NCBI GenBank assembly: GCA_937921525.1
Contig: CAKZUM010000297.1
Span: 1 to 5,107 of the forward strand
From: an uncultured Saprospiraceae bacterium
GTDB taxonomy: Bacteria; Bacteroidota; Bacteroidia; Chitinophagales; Saprospiraceae
Direction: 5' to 3'
Length of the DNA stretch: 5,107 nucleotides
Shown one piece after another: positions 1 through 5,107 of this stretch (position 1 is its first letter; the number at the start of each line of letters is the position of its first letter). A model generated the notes under the pieces. That model was given only the letters and a program-made list of their open reading frames with translations. It was not told where the DNA came from and searched no databases. The position numbers and the translations under genes were made by a program.

Positions 1-656
1 AAATCCCCTGTTTCCTACCCTATATGACCGCCGCCCAAAATTTAAAAGTAATTGCCAAAATAAAAGAATGTCCAATAGAATCTATTGATCGAACTTTGAA
101 AGTAGTAGGATTGTACGAAAGAAGAAACGATCCATTCAAGACCTACTCTCTAGGAATGAAACAACGTCTAGCAATAGGCGCGGCAATATTAGCAGATCCA
201 CCCGTATTAATTTTAGACGAACCAACAAACGGACTGGATCCACAAGGAATTGTAGAAATTAGAGAGTTGATCCAAGATATTACACAATCAGGAAAAACGA
301 TCATTTTGGCGAGTCATTTATTGGATGAGGTACAAAAAGTATGTACAGACTTCATGGTTTTGCGTAAGGGAGAAAAACTATTTCAAGGAAGCGTCAAAGA
401 AGCTTTACAAGAACAAATTACCATAGAGGTAGCTGCAAAAAATATGGATACTCTACAAACTGCCTTATCAGATTACACAGGTATTGTAAAATTGGAAAAG
501 AAGAATTCCATCTTTATATTAACACCAAAAAAAGAAACAGACACGAATAATATAAGTCAATATCTTTTTGAAAAGCAAATTGTATTAAGCCATCTATTGC
601 AAAAAAATGGAAGTCTGGAACAGCAATTTTTAAATCTGCTATCCGAGCATAATTAA
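1..656 (+). CDS. ABC transporter ATP-binding protein, BcrA/NatA-like, 5'-truncated by window edge
   Basis: Nucleotide-binding subunit of an ABC-2 type exporter, expected to hydrolyse ATP on the cytoplasmic face of the inner membrane. The first ATG is at 24, but the frame is open to the left edge (codons from position 3 read IPCFLPY), which matches the usual stretch just after the Q-loop. The real start therefore lies upstream and about 85-95 residues, including Walker A, are missing. Counting from the ATG at 24, the visible motifs are the ABC signature variant YSLGMKQR (41-48), Walker B VLILDEP (61-67), the D-loop GLDPQG (70-75) and the H-loop histidine H98 in LASH. Residues about 125-205 form a C-terminal extension resembling the accessory domain of drug and antibiotic exporter ATPases, ending in SLEQQFLNLL. 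All visible catalytic motifs are intact. The gene ends in TAA. The likely partner is the permease at 976, though 319 bp separate them, which is unusual for such pairs. The substrate cannot be predicted. Confidence 0.95.
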   Translation, partial: IPCFLPYMTAAQNLKVIAKIKECPIESIDRTLKVVGLYERRNDPFKTYSLGMKQRLAIGAAILADPPVLILDEPTNGLDPQGIVEIRELIQDITQSGKTIILASHLLDEVQKVCTDFMVLRKGEKLFQGSVKEALQEQITIEVAAKNMDTLQTALSDYTGIVKLEKKNSIFILTPKKETDTNNISQYLFEKQIVLSHLLQKNGSLEQQFLNLLSEHN

Positions 657-677
657 TACACTTTGCAAAAAGTTATT

Positions 678-728
678 TTAGATGTAAATAGTAAGTTTCG
701 CTTGGTCAACATCTAAGCGGGAGGCCCG
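678..728. repeat. Overlapping small inverted repeats
   Basis: Three short inverted repeats overlap here: TTAGATGT (678-685) with ACATCTAA (709-716), an 8-bp perfect arm pair with a 23-nt spacer; CGCTT (699-703) with AAGCG (715-719); and CGGG (718-721) with CCCG (725-728) around a 3-nt loop. The first two share bases and cannot form together. The arrangement resembles a REP/BIME-type palindromic unit in style, but I recognise no named family. Confidence 0.5.
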
Positions 729-767
729 ACAAAAATACCGGAGGGATTATTTTTGTCTAGGGTTTTT
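725..767 (+). terminator. Candidate intrinsic terminator downstream of the ABC ATPase
   Basis: A perfect 10-bp inverted repeat, GACAAAAATA (728-737) and TATTTTTGTC (748-757), encloses a 10-nt loop. It can be extended by CCC (725-727) pairing with GGG (760-762) across a 2-nt bulge. A run of five T (763-767) follows immediately, giving a stem followed by a U-tract on the + strand. The upper stem is AT-rich, so it is weaker than a classical terminator. If active, it would reduce read-through from the ATPase gene into the permease gene. Confidence 0.45.
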
Positions 768-768
768 G

Positions 769-795
769 GTTCTTTTTTGCCAATGCAAAAAGAAC
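769..795. repeat. Hairpin with GTTC/GAAC arms
   Basis: The left arm (769-780, GTTC then six T then GC) pairs with the right arm (785-795, GC then five A then GAAC), with one bulged T and a CAAT loop. It lies just after the candidate terminator. A second partner for the right arm, TTGTTC at 819-824, allows an alternative fold. Because both arms are T/A tracts with a GTTC/GAAC tip, the hairpin could act as a weak terminator on either strand, or be part of a dispersed palindromic repeat. Confidence 0.55.
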
Positions 796-880
796 AATAT
801 TTAATTTTAGAAAACTTTTTGTTCAGATTAATATACCTCTTAGAATAAACGAAAGGTCGAAATCAAATTTATTGAAAATG

Positions 881-924
881 CTATATTTTGAAATTTTGTA
901 ACTTTCTTCTACTATACTATTAAA
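881..924 (+). repeat. Upstream repeat, copy A (before permease gene)
   Basis: This stretch aligns with the reverse complement of 4991-5038 over about 44-48 nt with two substitutions and a few single-base gaps. The best-conserved block is TTGAAATTTTGTAACTTTC (888-906), against TTGAAAGTTTGTAACTTTC on the minus strand of the other copy. It lies about 50 nt before the permease ATG and points the same way relative to that gene as the other copy does relative to the CPBP gene. The G-to-T change spoils one position of the GAAAGTT-TGT-AACTTTC palindrome here. It may be a shared regulatory site or a dispersed non-coding repeat. Confidence 0.6.
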
Positions 925-975
925 GCGTTTTTTATTTGTCTTAATTAACCTATATAAAAAGCACTCAACAAAAGA

Positions 976-1797
976 ATGATCAGACTATTACAAATCGAAT
1001 GGTTAAAACTAAAACACTATCGACCCTTTTGGATATTGATGGGATTGACCGCATTGATAACCATCGGTATTTGTTCTAGTGGAATGTTATTTATGAATTT
1101 TTTAAAAAATGAAGGAGCAGACTTTAGAGGATTTGATCCGACTATGTTGCCTTTATATGACTTTCCAGATGTATGGCAAAACCTAACTTATGTCGCTTCT
1201 TATTTTAAAATTTTACCCGCCTTTATCGTCATTATTTCTATTGCGAATGAATTTTCTCATCGGATACTACGACAGAATATTATTGATGGATTGAGTAAAA
1301 AAGAATGGCTACTATCGAAGCTGTTATTTATTGGTACCATTGCCATGAGTTTTACAGCCGTAGTTGGATTGATTGGATTGGTAACAGGATTGATTTATGC
1401 CCATCCTGATTCTTTACGATTTATGTTTTCTGGGACTTCTTTTTTATTGGCGTATTGTTTAGATGTTTTTATTTTTTTGGTGTTTGCTATGCTGCTTACC
1501 ATGATCGTACGGAGAGGCGGTTTAGTGATTATGGGCTTGTTTATGTATACGTTTATGATGGAGCCTTTTGCGGTTCAATTTTTAAGGTATTATCCAGATT
1601 TACCAGATGGTGTTAGAGCGATAGCACCTTTTTTACCAGTAAGAGCGATTCATAATTTGGTACGTATTCCATTTCCTCGATACCTCTTTTGGGAAATTCA
1701 AGATTATGTTGCTTTGAAAGATTTGATTGTAGCATTATGTTGGGCTGTTTTTTTTATTGCTACTAGTTATTGGATTTTGAAACGGAAGGATTTATAA
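976..1797 (+). CDS. ABC-2 type transporter permease
   Basis: Integral inner-membrane subunit of an ABC exporter, 273 residues, a normal length for this single-domain family. After a short amphipathic cytoplasmic start (MIRLLQIEWLKLKHYRP), hydrophobic segments lie at about 17-40, 74-92, 114-140, 153-177, 182-203 and 247-267, giving the six membrane spans typical of ABC-2 permeases. The segment HRILRQNIIDGLSKKEWLL (95-113) follows the second span and resembles the coupling region that meets the ATPase in this family. The C-terminus is the basic WILKRKDL. The ATG at 976 follows an A-rich stretch without a clear Shine-Dalgarno site, as is usual in Bacteroidota. It is on the same strand as, and downstream of, the truncated ATPase, so the two probably assemble into one transporter despite the 319-bp gap. 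The substrate is unknown; drug, peptide or ion export are possible, and residual sequence gives no way to choose. Confidence 0.9.
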   Translation: MIRLLQIEWLKLKHYRPFWILMGLTALITIGICSSGMLFMNFLKNEGADFRGFDPTMLPLYDFPDVWQNLTYVASYFKILPAFIVIISIANEFSHRILRQNIIDGLSKKEWLLSKLLFIGTIAMSFTAVVGLIGLVTGLIYAHPDSLRFMFSGTSFLLAYCLDVFIFLVFAMLLTMIVRRGGLVIMGLFMYTFMMEPFAVQFLRYYPDLPDGVRAIAPFLPVRAIHNLVRIPFPRYLFWEIQDYVALKDLIVALCWAVFFIATSYWILKRKDL

Positions 1798-1815
1798 ATT
1801 TTAATTGATTATCGA

Positions 1816-1826
1816 GGTTTGTAACC
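1816..1826 (+). repeat. GTTTGTAAC-core motif (copy 2)
   Basis: GGTTTGTAACC is a 4-bp-arm palindrome around TGT. Its first ten bases are identical to 1981-1990, and its core matches the palindromes near the right end of the window. It lies 18 bp after the permease stop codon. Confidence 0.5.
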
Positions 1827-1855
1827 ATATCCGTTAGATTAAGAGACGGACTATT

Positions 1856-1932
1856 GATGGCAGAAACTTGTAAAGTGGCTGTCATCTGGGTTTCTGTGAA
1901 AGATGACAGGCATTTTGAAAATTTCTGCCATC
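1856..1932. repeat. Nested double hairpin downstream of permease gene
   Basis: The outer arms GATGGCAGAAA (1856-1866) and TTTCTGCCATC (1922-1932) are an 11-bp perfect inverted repeat. Inside lies a second perfect inverted repeat, CTGTCATCT (1879-1887) and AGATGACAG (1901-1909), with a 13-nt loop. CAGAAAC (1861-1867) can instead pair with GTTTCTG (1890-1896), so two folds compete. GATGGCAG and GATGACAG (1902-1909) differ by one base, as if the inner and outer hairpins share an origin. No T-run follows directly, which argues against a simple intrinsic terminator. A small palindromic mobile element or a structured 3' end of the permease transcript would fit. Confidence 0.7.
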
Positions 1933-1976
1933 TACCTTCGCCCTATAACTAACTGGTATTCTTGATAGCCTGAAAG

Positions 1977-2003
1977 GTATGGTTTGTAACTTCAATGCCA
2001 TAC
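1977..2003 (+). repeat. GTTTGTAAC-core motif within a GTATGG/CCATAC hairpin (copy 3)
   Basis: GTATGG (1977-1982) and CCATAC (1998-2003) form a 6-bp perfect stem around a 15-nt loop. The loop carries the core, and GTTTGTAACTTCAA (1982-1995) is a 14-nt exact match to the minus strand of the palindrome at 5038-5060. Here the flank that would complete the core palindrome is different. Confidence 0.5.
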
Positions 2004-2143
2004 GGTAATCACACTGCATCGAGAATATAAACCTAGATGATCCGATATTTTTATGGTATTTAAGATAGAATTCTTTATTATTTTACGATATTTACAAGGA
2101 AGTTTTTACAATACTCATACTCTGTAAATTAATCGTGAAATAA

Positions 2144-3829
2144 ATGAAAAAGCTATATCCTTTATTCTTCCTATTCCTATGTGGTACGCTACTCTTCGCC
2201 CAAAATATTGACCCCCAGCTTTCAAAAATTATAGAGATAGAAGAGGAATTTCAAAAAGAACAAAATGCTAATGGTGCTACCCATTGGCCTGATTATTCTA
2301 AAGCGACTATCAAAAAACGAATCAAACATTATCAAGCCCAACTCTCCAACTTAGCGAAAATTGCCCCATCTAAATTATCAGCCTCAGATCAGATTAATCA
2401 AGATATGCTCCAACTGGTATTAGAGGATCGCTTGTATAATCTTGAAAATGAATCCTACTTAATGCCTTTAAATGCGGAAGGTGGTTTTTTAACAGGGATG
2501 GTCTATCGCACACAAAACTTACAATTAAAAACGACTGAGGCAAAGGCAGACTACTTGACAAAGCTAAAAGCCATTCCTGCTTATCTTGCCCAACAAACAG
2601 ATTTGTTGAAATCAGGACTGAAGAAGAAAAAGGTGGTTCCTAAAATAATTGCTAAAAATTGTATCGGCTACGTTTCTGATTATCTTAGTAAACAACCCAA
2701 GGATTTATTTTTAGCAAAGCCTCTCCATAGTGAAGGAGAAGTAGATCAAAAAGGTTTGACCATTATCAAACAAGAAGTCCTTCCTGCCTTTCAAACATTT
2801 CATCAATTTTTAGAGAAAGAATACTTACCTCAAGTGCGAGAAGCAATAGGGGTTCGTAATAATACGGATGGTAAGGCTTATTACGAACAACGAGTTCGTT
2901 ACTTTACTACTTTAGATATGACCCCTGATGAAGTCTTTGAAATAGGACAGAAAGAGGTTGCTCGGATTAGATCAGAAATGGATGCTATTTTAGAAGAATT
3001 AGCATTTGAGGGTAGCTATGCAGACTTTCTAAATTTTCTAAGAACTGACGAACAATTTTACGCAAAAACTGGAGAGGAACTATTAGCCAAAGCAGCATGG
3101 TATTCTAAAAAAGCAGAAGAAATTTTGCCTCGATATTTTACTAAACTACCTCGCTTACCCTTTACGGTAAATCCTGTTCCAGATGCCATTGCTCCAAAAT
3201 ATACCAGCGGTAGATATTCTGGTGGCTCTATGGAAAGCCAACGAGCAGGACAGTATTGGGTGAATACTCATAACTTAAAGAGTCGCCCCTTATATGCCTT
3301 ACCTGCGTTGACTTTACACGAAGCTGTACCTGGGCATCACTTACAAGGTTCATTAGCCCAAGAGCTAGAGAATGTCCCTAAATTTAGAACGCAAACTTAT
3401 TTGAGTGCCTTCGGAGAGGGTTGGGCATTATATACAGAATACCTAGGCAAAGAAGCAGGAATTTATAAAACACCTTATGAAGATTTTGGTCGACTGACCT
3501 ATGAGATGTGGCGAGCTTGTCGATTGGTAGTAGACCCTGGTATGCATTATAAAGGCTGGACTAGACAAGAAGCACTTGATTTTATGGCTAGTAACACAGC
3601 ACTTTCTATTCACGAAGTAACGACCGAAATTGATCGGTATATAGGTTGGCCTGGGCAAGCCGTTTCCTATAAAATTGGAGAATTAAAAATACGAGAATTA
3701 CGAAAGAAAGTAGAGACTGCACAAGGAGAGAAGTTTGATATTCGTGCCTTTCACGATTTAGTACTAGCGAATGGTTCTATTCCTTTGAGTAGTTTAGAAC
3801 GAATTATTACTGCGGAGTTTTTGAAATAA
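2144..3829 (+). CDS. Secreted DUF885 family putative zinc metallopeptidase
   Basis: Exported 561-residue protein of the DUF885 family (Pfam PF05960), close to the usual family length and apparently intact. Residues 1-19 are a signal peptide (MKK, hydrophobic core, LLFA) with likely signal peptidase I cleavage before Q20, so it should act in the periplasm or outside the cell. Residues about 25-350 are mainly charged and helical. The conserved half follows: GGSMESQRAGQYWVNT from G360, the metal-site motif HEAVPGHH (H392, E393, H398, H399), GEGWALYTEY with E425 and E432, and EIDRYIGWPGQAVSYKIG (E495, G501-Q505). This set is diagnostic for DUF885. The family is grouped with metallopeptidases because of its HE...GHH signature, which is spaced differently from classical HExxH; substrate is not established for this protein. 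The ATG at 2144 is favoured because the signal peptide begins there; no Shine-Dalgarno site is obvious. It seems monocistronic, 346 bp after the permease and convergent with the CPBP gene. It may degrade external peptides for nutrition. Confidence 0.93.
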   Translation: MKKLYPLFFLFLCGTLLFAQNIDPQLSKIIEIEEEFQKEQNANGATHWPDYSKATIKKRIKHYQAQLSNLAKIAPSKLSASDQINQDMLQLVLEDRLYNLENESYLMPLNAEGGFLTGMVYRTQNLQLKTTEAKADYLTKLKAIPAYLAQQTDLLKSGLKKKKVVPKIIAKNCIGYVSDYLSKQPKDLFLAKPLHSEGEVDQKGLTIIKQEVLPAFQTFHQFLEKEYLPQVREAIGVRNNTDGKAYYEQRVRYFTTLDMTPDEVFEIGQKEVARIRSEMDAILEELAFEGSYADFLNFLRTDEQFYAKTGEELLAKAAWYSKKAEEILPRYFTKLPRLPFTVNPVPDAIAPKYTSGRYSGGSMESQRAGQYWVNTHNLKSRPLYALPALTLHEAVPGHHLQGSLAQELENVPKFRTQTYLSAFGEGWALYTEYLGKEAGIYKTPYEDFGRLTYEMWRACRLVVDPGMHYKGWTRQEALDFMASNTALSIHEVTTEIDRYIGWPGQAVSYKIGELKIRELRKKVETAQGEKFDIRAFHDLVLANGSIPLSSLERIITAEFLK

Positions 3830-3855
3830 ACGGAAACCACTTGATCTGATATTCT

Positions 3856-3875
3856 CGGTGGAATGTCACCCACCG
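3856..3875. repeat. Small hairpin after DUF885 gene
   Basis: CGGTGG (3856-3861) and CCACCG (3870-3875) form a 6-bp GC-rich stem with an 8-nt loop, 27 bp past the peptidase stop codon. There is no T-run after it, so it is only a weak terminator candidate; it might instead stabilise the 3' end of the transcript. Confidence 0.4.
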
Positions 3876-3893
3876 TGGTAGATGTCCAAATAC

Positions 3894-4060
3894 GCATAAT
3901 TCAACGCGGATGACACGGATTTGATAGGTCGCCTGTATAGGACGTGTTCAGTAGGTCGAGAGTGTGATATGCCAGTATGGTAACTGTCAACATTACTCAC
4001 GACCTACAAAAATCCAAAAATATCCGTGTAACTACAAAGTAGTTCCGCGTTGAATTATGC
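3894..4060. repeat. 167-bp inverted-repeat element between convergent genes, MITE-like
   Basis: The ends are a 17-bp perfect inverted repeat: GCATAATTCAACGCGGA (3894-3910) and its complement at 4044-4060. The arms continue collinearly with CACGGAT (3914-3920) against ATCCGTG (4022-4028), and TAGGTCG (3925-3931) against CGACCTA (4000-4006), separated by unequal spacers. The centre holds another hairpin, GTAGGTCG (3951-3958) with CGACCTAC (4000-4007), extended by four pairs after one mismatch. The right arm carries an extra 6-bp hairpin (4030-4044) absent from the left arm. By my count 3901-4060 is about 43% G+C, seemingly above its surroundings. No transposase is encoded and no clear target-site duplication flanks it. 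It could be a non-autonomous element relic or a bidirectional transcription-stop structure for the two genes that meet here. Confidence 0.65.
4030..4044. repeat. Perfect small hairpin within the right arm of the element
   Basis: AACTAC (4030-4035) and GTAGTT (4039-4044) pair perfectly around an AAA loop. The equivalent position in the left arm of the 3894-4060 element is only TGA, so this hairpin looks like an addition to, or replacement in, one arm. Confidence 0.6.
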
Positions 4061-4088
4061 CATAGTACTCAGTCTTACTCTATGCTCA

Positions 4089-4904
4089 TCAAGCAAGAGG
4101 GGCAGCCTTCGCCATCAACTTATCCAACAAAAATAAACCAATCACCACTATTACCGCCGCAATACCCAACATCATAAAATACTGGCTATCGTTATTCATC
4201 AATGCTCTAGTTCCATCCATGCTATCTTCTGGTAGTTCAAAAATCCAGTTCATAAAAAAGCCTAAAGAATTATTGATGAAATGGATTAAAATACAAAGCC
4301 AAAGAGATCCTGTCCTCCAGTAAATCCAACCCATTAAAATTCCTATCAAGGTAGCTGCTATAAATTGATAAGGATTCATATGTATCAATCCAAAAATAAC
4401 AGCAGACCAAAAAATAGCTTTTGTTGGAGAATAGTTTTTTAAAAACCCATCTAAAATAATTCCTCTAAATAAGATCTCTTCTAGCAGGGGAGCAGAAATA
4501 GCGACTGTAGCAAATATTAGCCAAGTATTCTCTCCTAACATTCCTGAAAACAGTTCTTGAAATTTCTCATAAAAAGGGATGAGTTCTATGACAGGCTCCA
4601 TCAATAGTGAAATAGCTGGCGTCATCAATATAAGAATCGGAACTAGTATCAAAGGAAAAGGTCCTAGTTCTAGAGTTGTCCTATTACCCATTTTCCAAGC
4701 GAATAGTATCGAGAGTCCTAAAGAAAGATTGTATAATATAAATGCGCCTAAACTTGGTTGGCTGCGCATTAAATCCCCTAGTACCATACCTACGGCTAGT
4801 TGTATCAGTATAGAAATACCAAATATACCAAAACCCTGTGCAATGGTTGGGTAGGGCTTTTGGGGTAAGTGAGTAATAGTTTCTTCTGTTATTATTGGAT
4901 CCAT
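4089..4904 (-). CDS. CPBP family intramembrane glutamic endopeptidase (CAAX protease/Abi)
   Basis: Multi-pass inner-membrane protease-like protein of 271 residues. All three hallmarks of the CPBP/Abi family are present: EEILFR with E142, E143 and R147; FGLIH with F171 and H175; and HFINN with H208 and N212. In characterised relatives such as Rce1 these residues form the active site inside the membrane. Hydrophobic segments lie at about 22-43, 52-70, 82-103, 126-141, 162-178, 181-195, 200-217 and 242-262, suggesting about eight spans. The soluble N-terminus (1-20) and the acidic loop at 222-240 are not obviously conserved. The gene starts with ATG at 4904 and stops with TGA at 4089-4091. Bacterial members act in diverse roles, including self-immunity to bacteriocins and processing of membrane proteins; the target here is unknown. 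It is convergent with the DUF885 gene and has no operon partner in the window. Confidence 0.93.
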   Translation of the reverse strand: MDPIITEETITHLPQKPYPTIAQGFGIFGISILIQLAVGMVLGDLMRSQPSLGAFILYNLSLGLSILFAWKMGNRTTLELGPFPLILVPILILMTPAISLLMEPVIELIPFYEKFQELFSGMLGENTWLIFATVAISAPLLEEILFRGIILDGFLKNYSPTKAIFWSAVIFGLIHMNPYQFIAATLIGILMGWIYWRTGSLWLCILIHFINNSLGFFMNWIFELPEDSMDGTRALMNNDSQYFMMLGIAAVIVVIGLFLLDKLMAKAAPLA

Positions 4905-4990
4905 TATTTTGTATTTAATTTTAATGAGTGTAAAACAAACGCTCCTACTAAAATTTTATTCTTTCTTATAGGGCGAACGAAAAGTCGTTT

Positions 4991-5038
4991 TTATAATATG
5001 TATTAGTGGAAGAAAGTTACAAACTTTCAAAATATTAG
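4991..5038 (-). repeat. Upstream repeat, copy B (before CPBP gene), with GAAAGTT palindrome
   Basis: The minus strand matches copy A at 881-924 and shares its orientation relative to the downstream gene; it ends about 86 nt before the CPBP start codon. It contains GAAAGTTACAAACTTTC (5012-5028 on the + strand), a perfect palindrome of 7-bp arms around ACA. Possible roles are binding site of a regulator, promoter-associated element, or dispersed repeat. Confidence 0.6.
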
Positions 5039-5060
5039 GTTGAAGTTACAAACTTCAACC
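5038..5060. repeat. Perfect 10-bp-arm palindrome with GTTTGTAAC core
   Basis: GGTTGAAGTT (5038-5047) and AACTTCAACC (5051-5060) are perfect inverted arms around ACA. It is the longest of the GTTTGTAAC-core palindromes and begins nine bases after the one at 5012-5028. Fourteen bases of it recur exactly at 1982-1995. The 3-nt spacer is short for an RNA loop, though usable, and the two-fold symmetry would also suit binding by a dimeric regulator. Confidence 0.7.
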
Positions 5061-5107
5061 ATCGACCCAAACATTTTCCAATGAATTACATATTACGATT
5101 TTGACTT

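Larger units (their letters stand above)
657..975. other. Intergenic gap between ABC ATPase and permease, rich in hairpins
   Basis: No coding region is apparent in these 319 bp. The left half (about 678-795) is a chain of short inverted repeats, some mutually exclusive, including one with a trailing T-run that could terminate transcription. The right half is very AT-rich and holds the repeat at 881-924, which recurs upstream of the CPBP protease gene. No clear match to the Bacteroidota promoter consensus (TTG, about 20 nt, TAnnTTTG) was found before the permease gene; TTTATTTG at 931-938 is the nearest -7-like string but has no well-spaced TTG upstream. Confidence 0.7.
1798..2143. other. Intergenic gap between permease and DUF885 peptidase genes
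   Basis: No coding region is apparent in these 346 bp. The left and middle parts hold two GTTTGTAAC-core motifs and a nested hairpin (1856-1932). A short inverted repeat TCCGT (1830-1834) / ACGGA (1846-1850) sits between them. From about 2040 the sequence becomes strongly AT-rich and probably contains the peptidase promoter, but no convincing -33/-7 pair could be placed. Confidence 0.7.

Noticed and set aside
24..26. ATG as the true start of the ABC ATPase
   Set aside because: The frame is open to the window edge and encodes expected family sequence before this ATG; starting here would remove Walker A.
931..938. Bacteroidota -7 promoter box before the permease
   Set aside because: TTTATTTG fits TAnnTTTG poorly and the nearest upstream TTG (896-898) is about 32 nt away, too far for a normal promoter.
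2180..2185. Cys13 of the DUF885 protein as a lipoprotein attachment site
   Set aside because: The residues before it (FLFL) do not fit a lipobox, while LLFA-Q gives a good signal peptidase I site at 19/20.
3443..3658. Minus-strand open frame of 71 codons
   Set aside because: It lies wholly inside the conserved 3' part of the DUF885 gene and has no recognisable features.
4579..4854. Plus-strand open frame of 91 codons
   Set aside because: It is antisense to the intact CPBP gene and its translation resembles no protein family.
4089..4904. CPBP protease plus ABC exporter as a bacteriocin export and immunity cassette
   Set aside because: The genes are far apart and on opposite strands, and no precursor peptide or modification enzyme is present.
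1816..5060. GTTTGTAAC repeats as a CRISPR array
   Set aside because: Copies are few, irregularly spaced by up to kilobases, variable in length and lack uniform spacers or cas genes.

Overview
The window looks like chromosomal DNA from an AT-rich member of the Bacteroidota. The case rests on an ABC-2 permease of the type common in that phylum, a secreted DUF885 peptidase, A-rich stretches instead of clear Shine-Dalgarno sequences before the start codons, and long AT-rich intergenic gaps. A Saprospiraceae- or flavobacteria-like host is a guess; no marker gene fixes the genus.

Layout. Positions 1-656 (+) hold the C-terminal two thirds of an ABC transporter ATPase whose Walker A part lies off the left edge. 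Positions 657-975 are a gap full of small hairpins, including a plausible intrinsic terminator. Positions 976-1797 (+) encode an ABC-2 type permease, most likely the membrane partner of the ATPase. Positions 1798-2143 are a second gap with a nested hairpin and two copies of a GTTTGTAAC core. Positions 2144-3829 (+) encode a secreted DUF885 putative zinc peptidase. Positions 3830-4088 separate convergent genes and carry a 167-bp element with 17-bp perfect terminal inverted repeats. Positions 4089-4904 (-) encode a CPBP (CAAX protease/Abi) membrane protease. Positions 4905-5107 form its upstream region and carry two adjacent near-perfect palindromes.

How the genes relate. ATPase and permease probably form one BcrAB/NatAB-like exporter, but a 319-bp structured gap separates them, so they may be partly uncoupled in transcription. 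The DUF885 peptidase and the CPBP protease each stand alone with their own upstream regions; nothing in the sequence ties them to the transporter.

The most interesting material is non-coding. A GTTTGTAAC core, often inside a palindrome, appears five times in three of the four gaps. One longer version (about 45 nt) occurs nearly unchanged upstream of both the permease and the CPBP protease, in the same orientation relative to each gene. Other, unrelated inverted repeats fill much of the remaining intergenic space. I see no defence system, CRISPR array, transposase, tRNA or rRNA, and no protein-level novel system.
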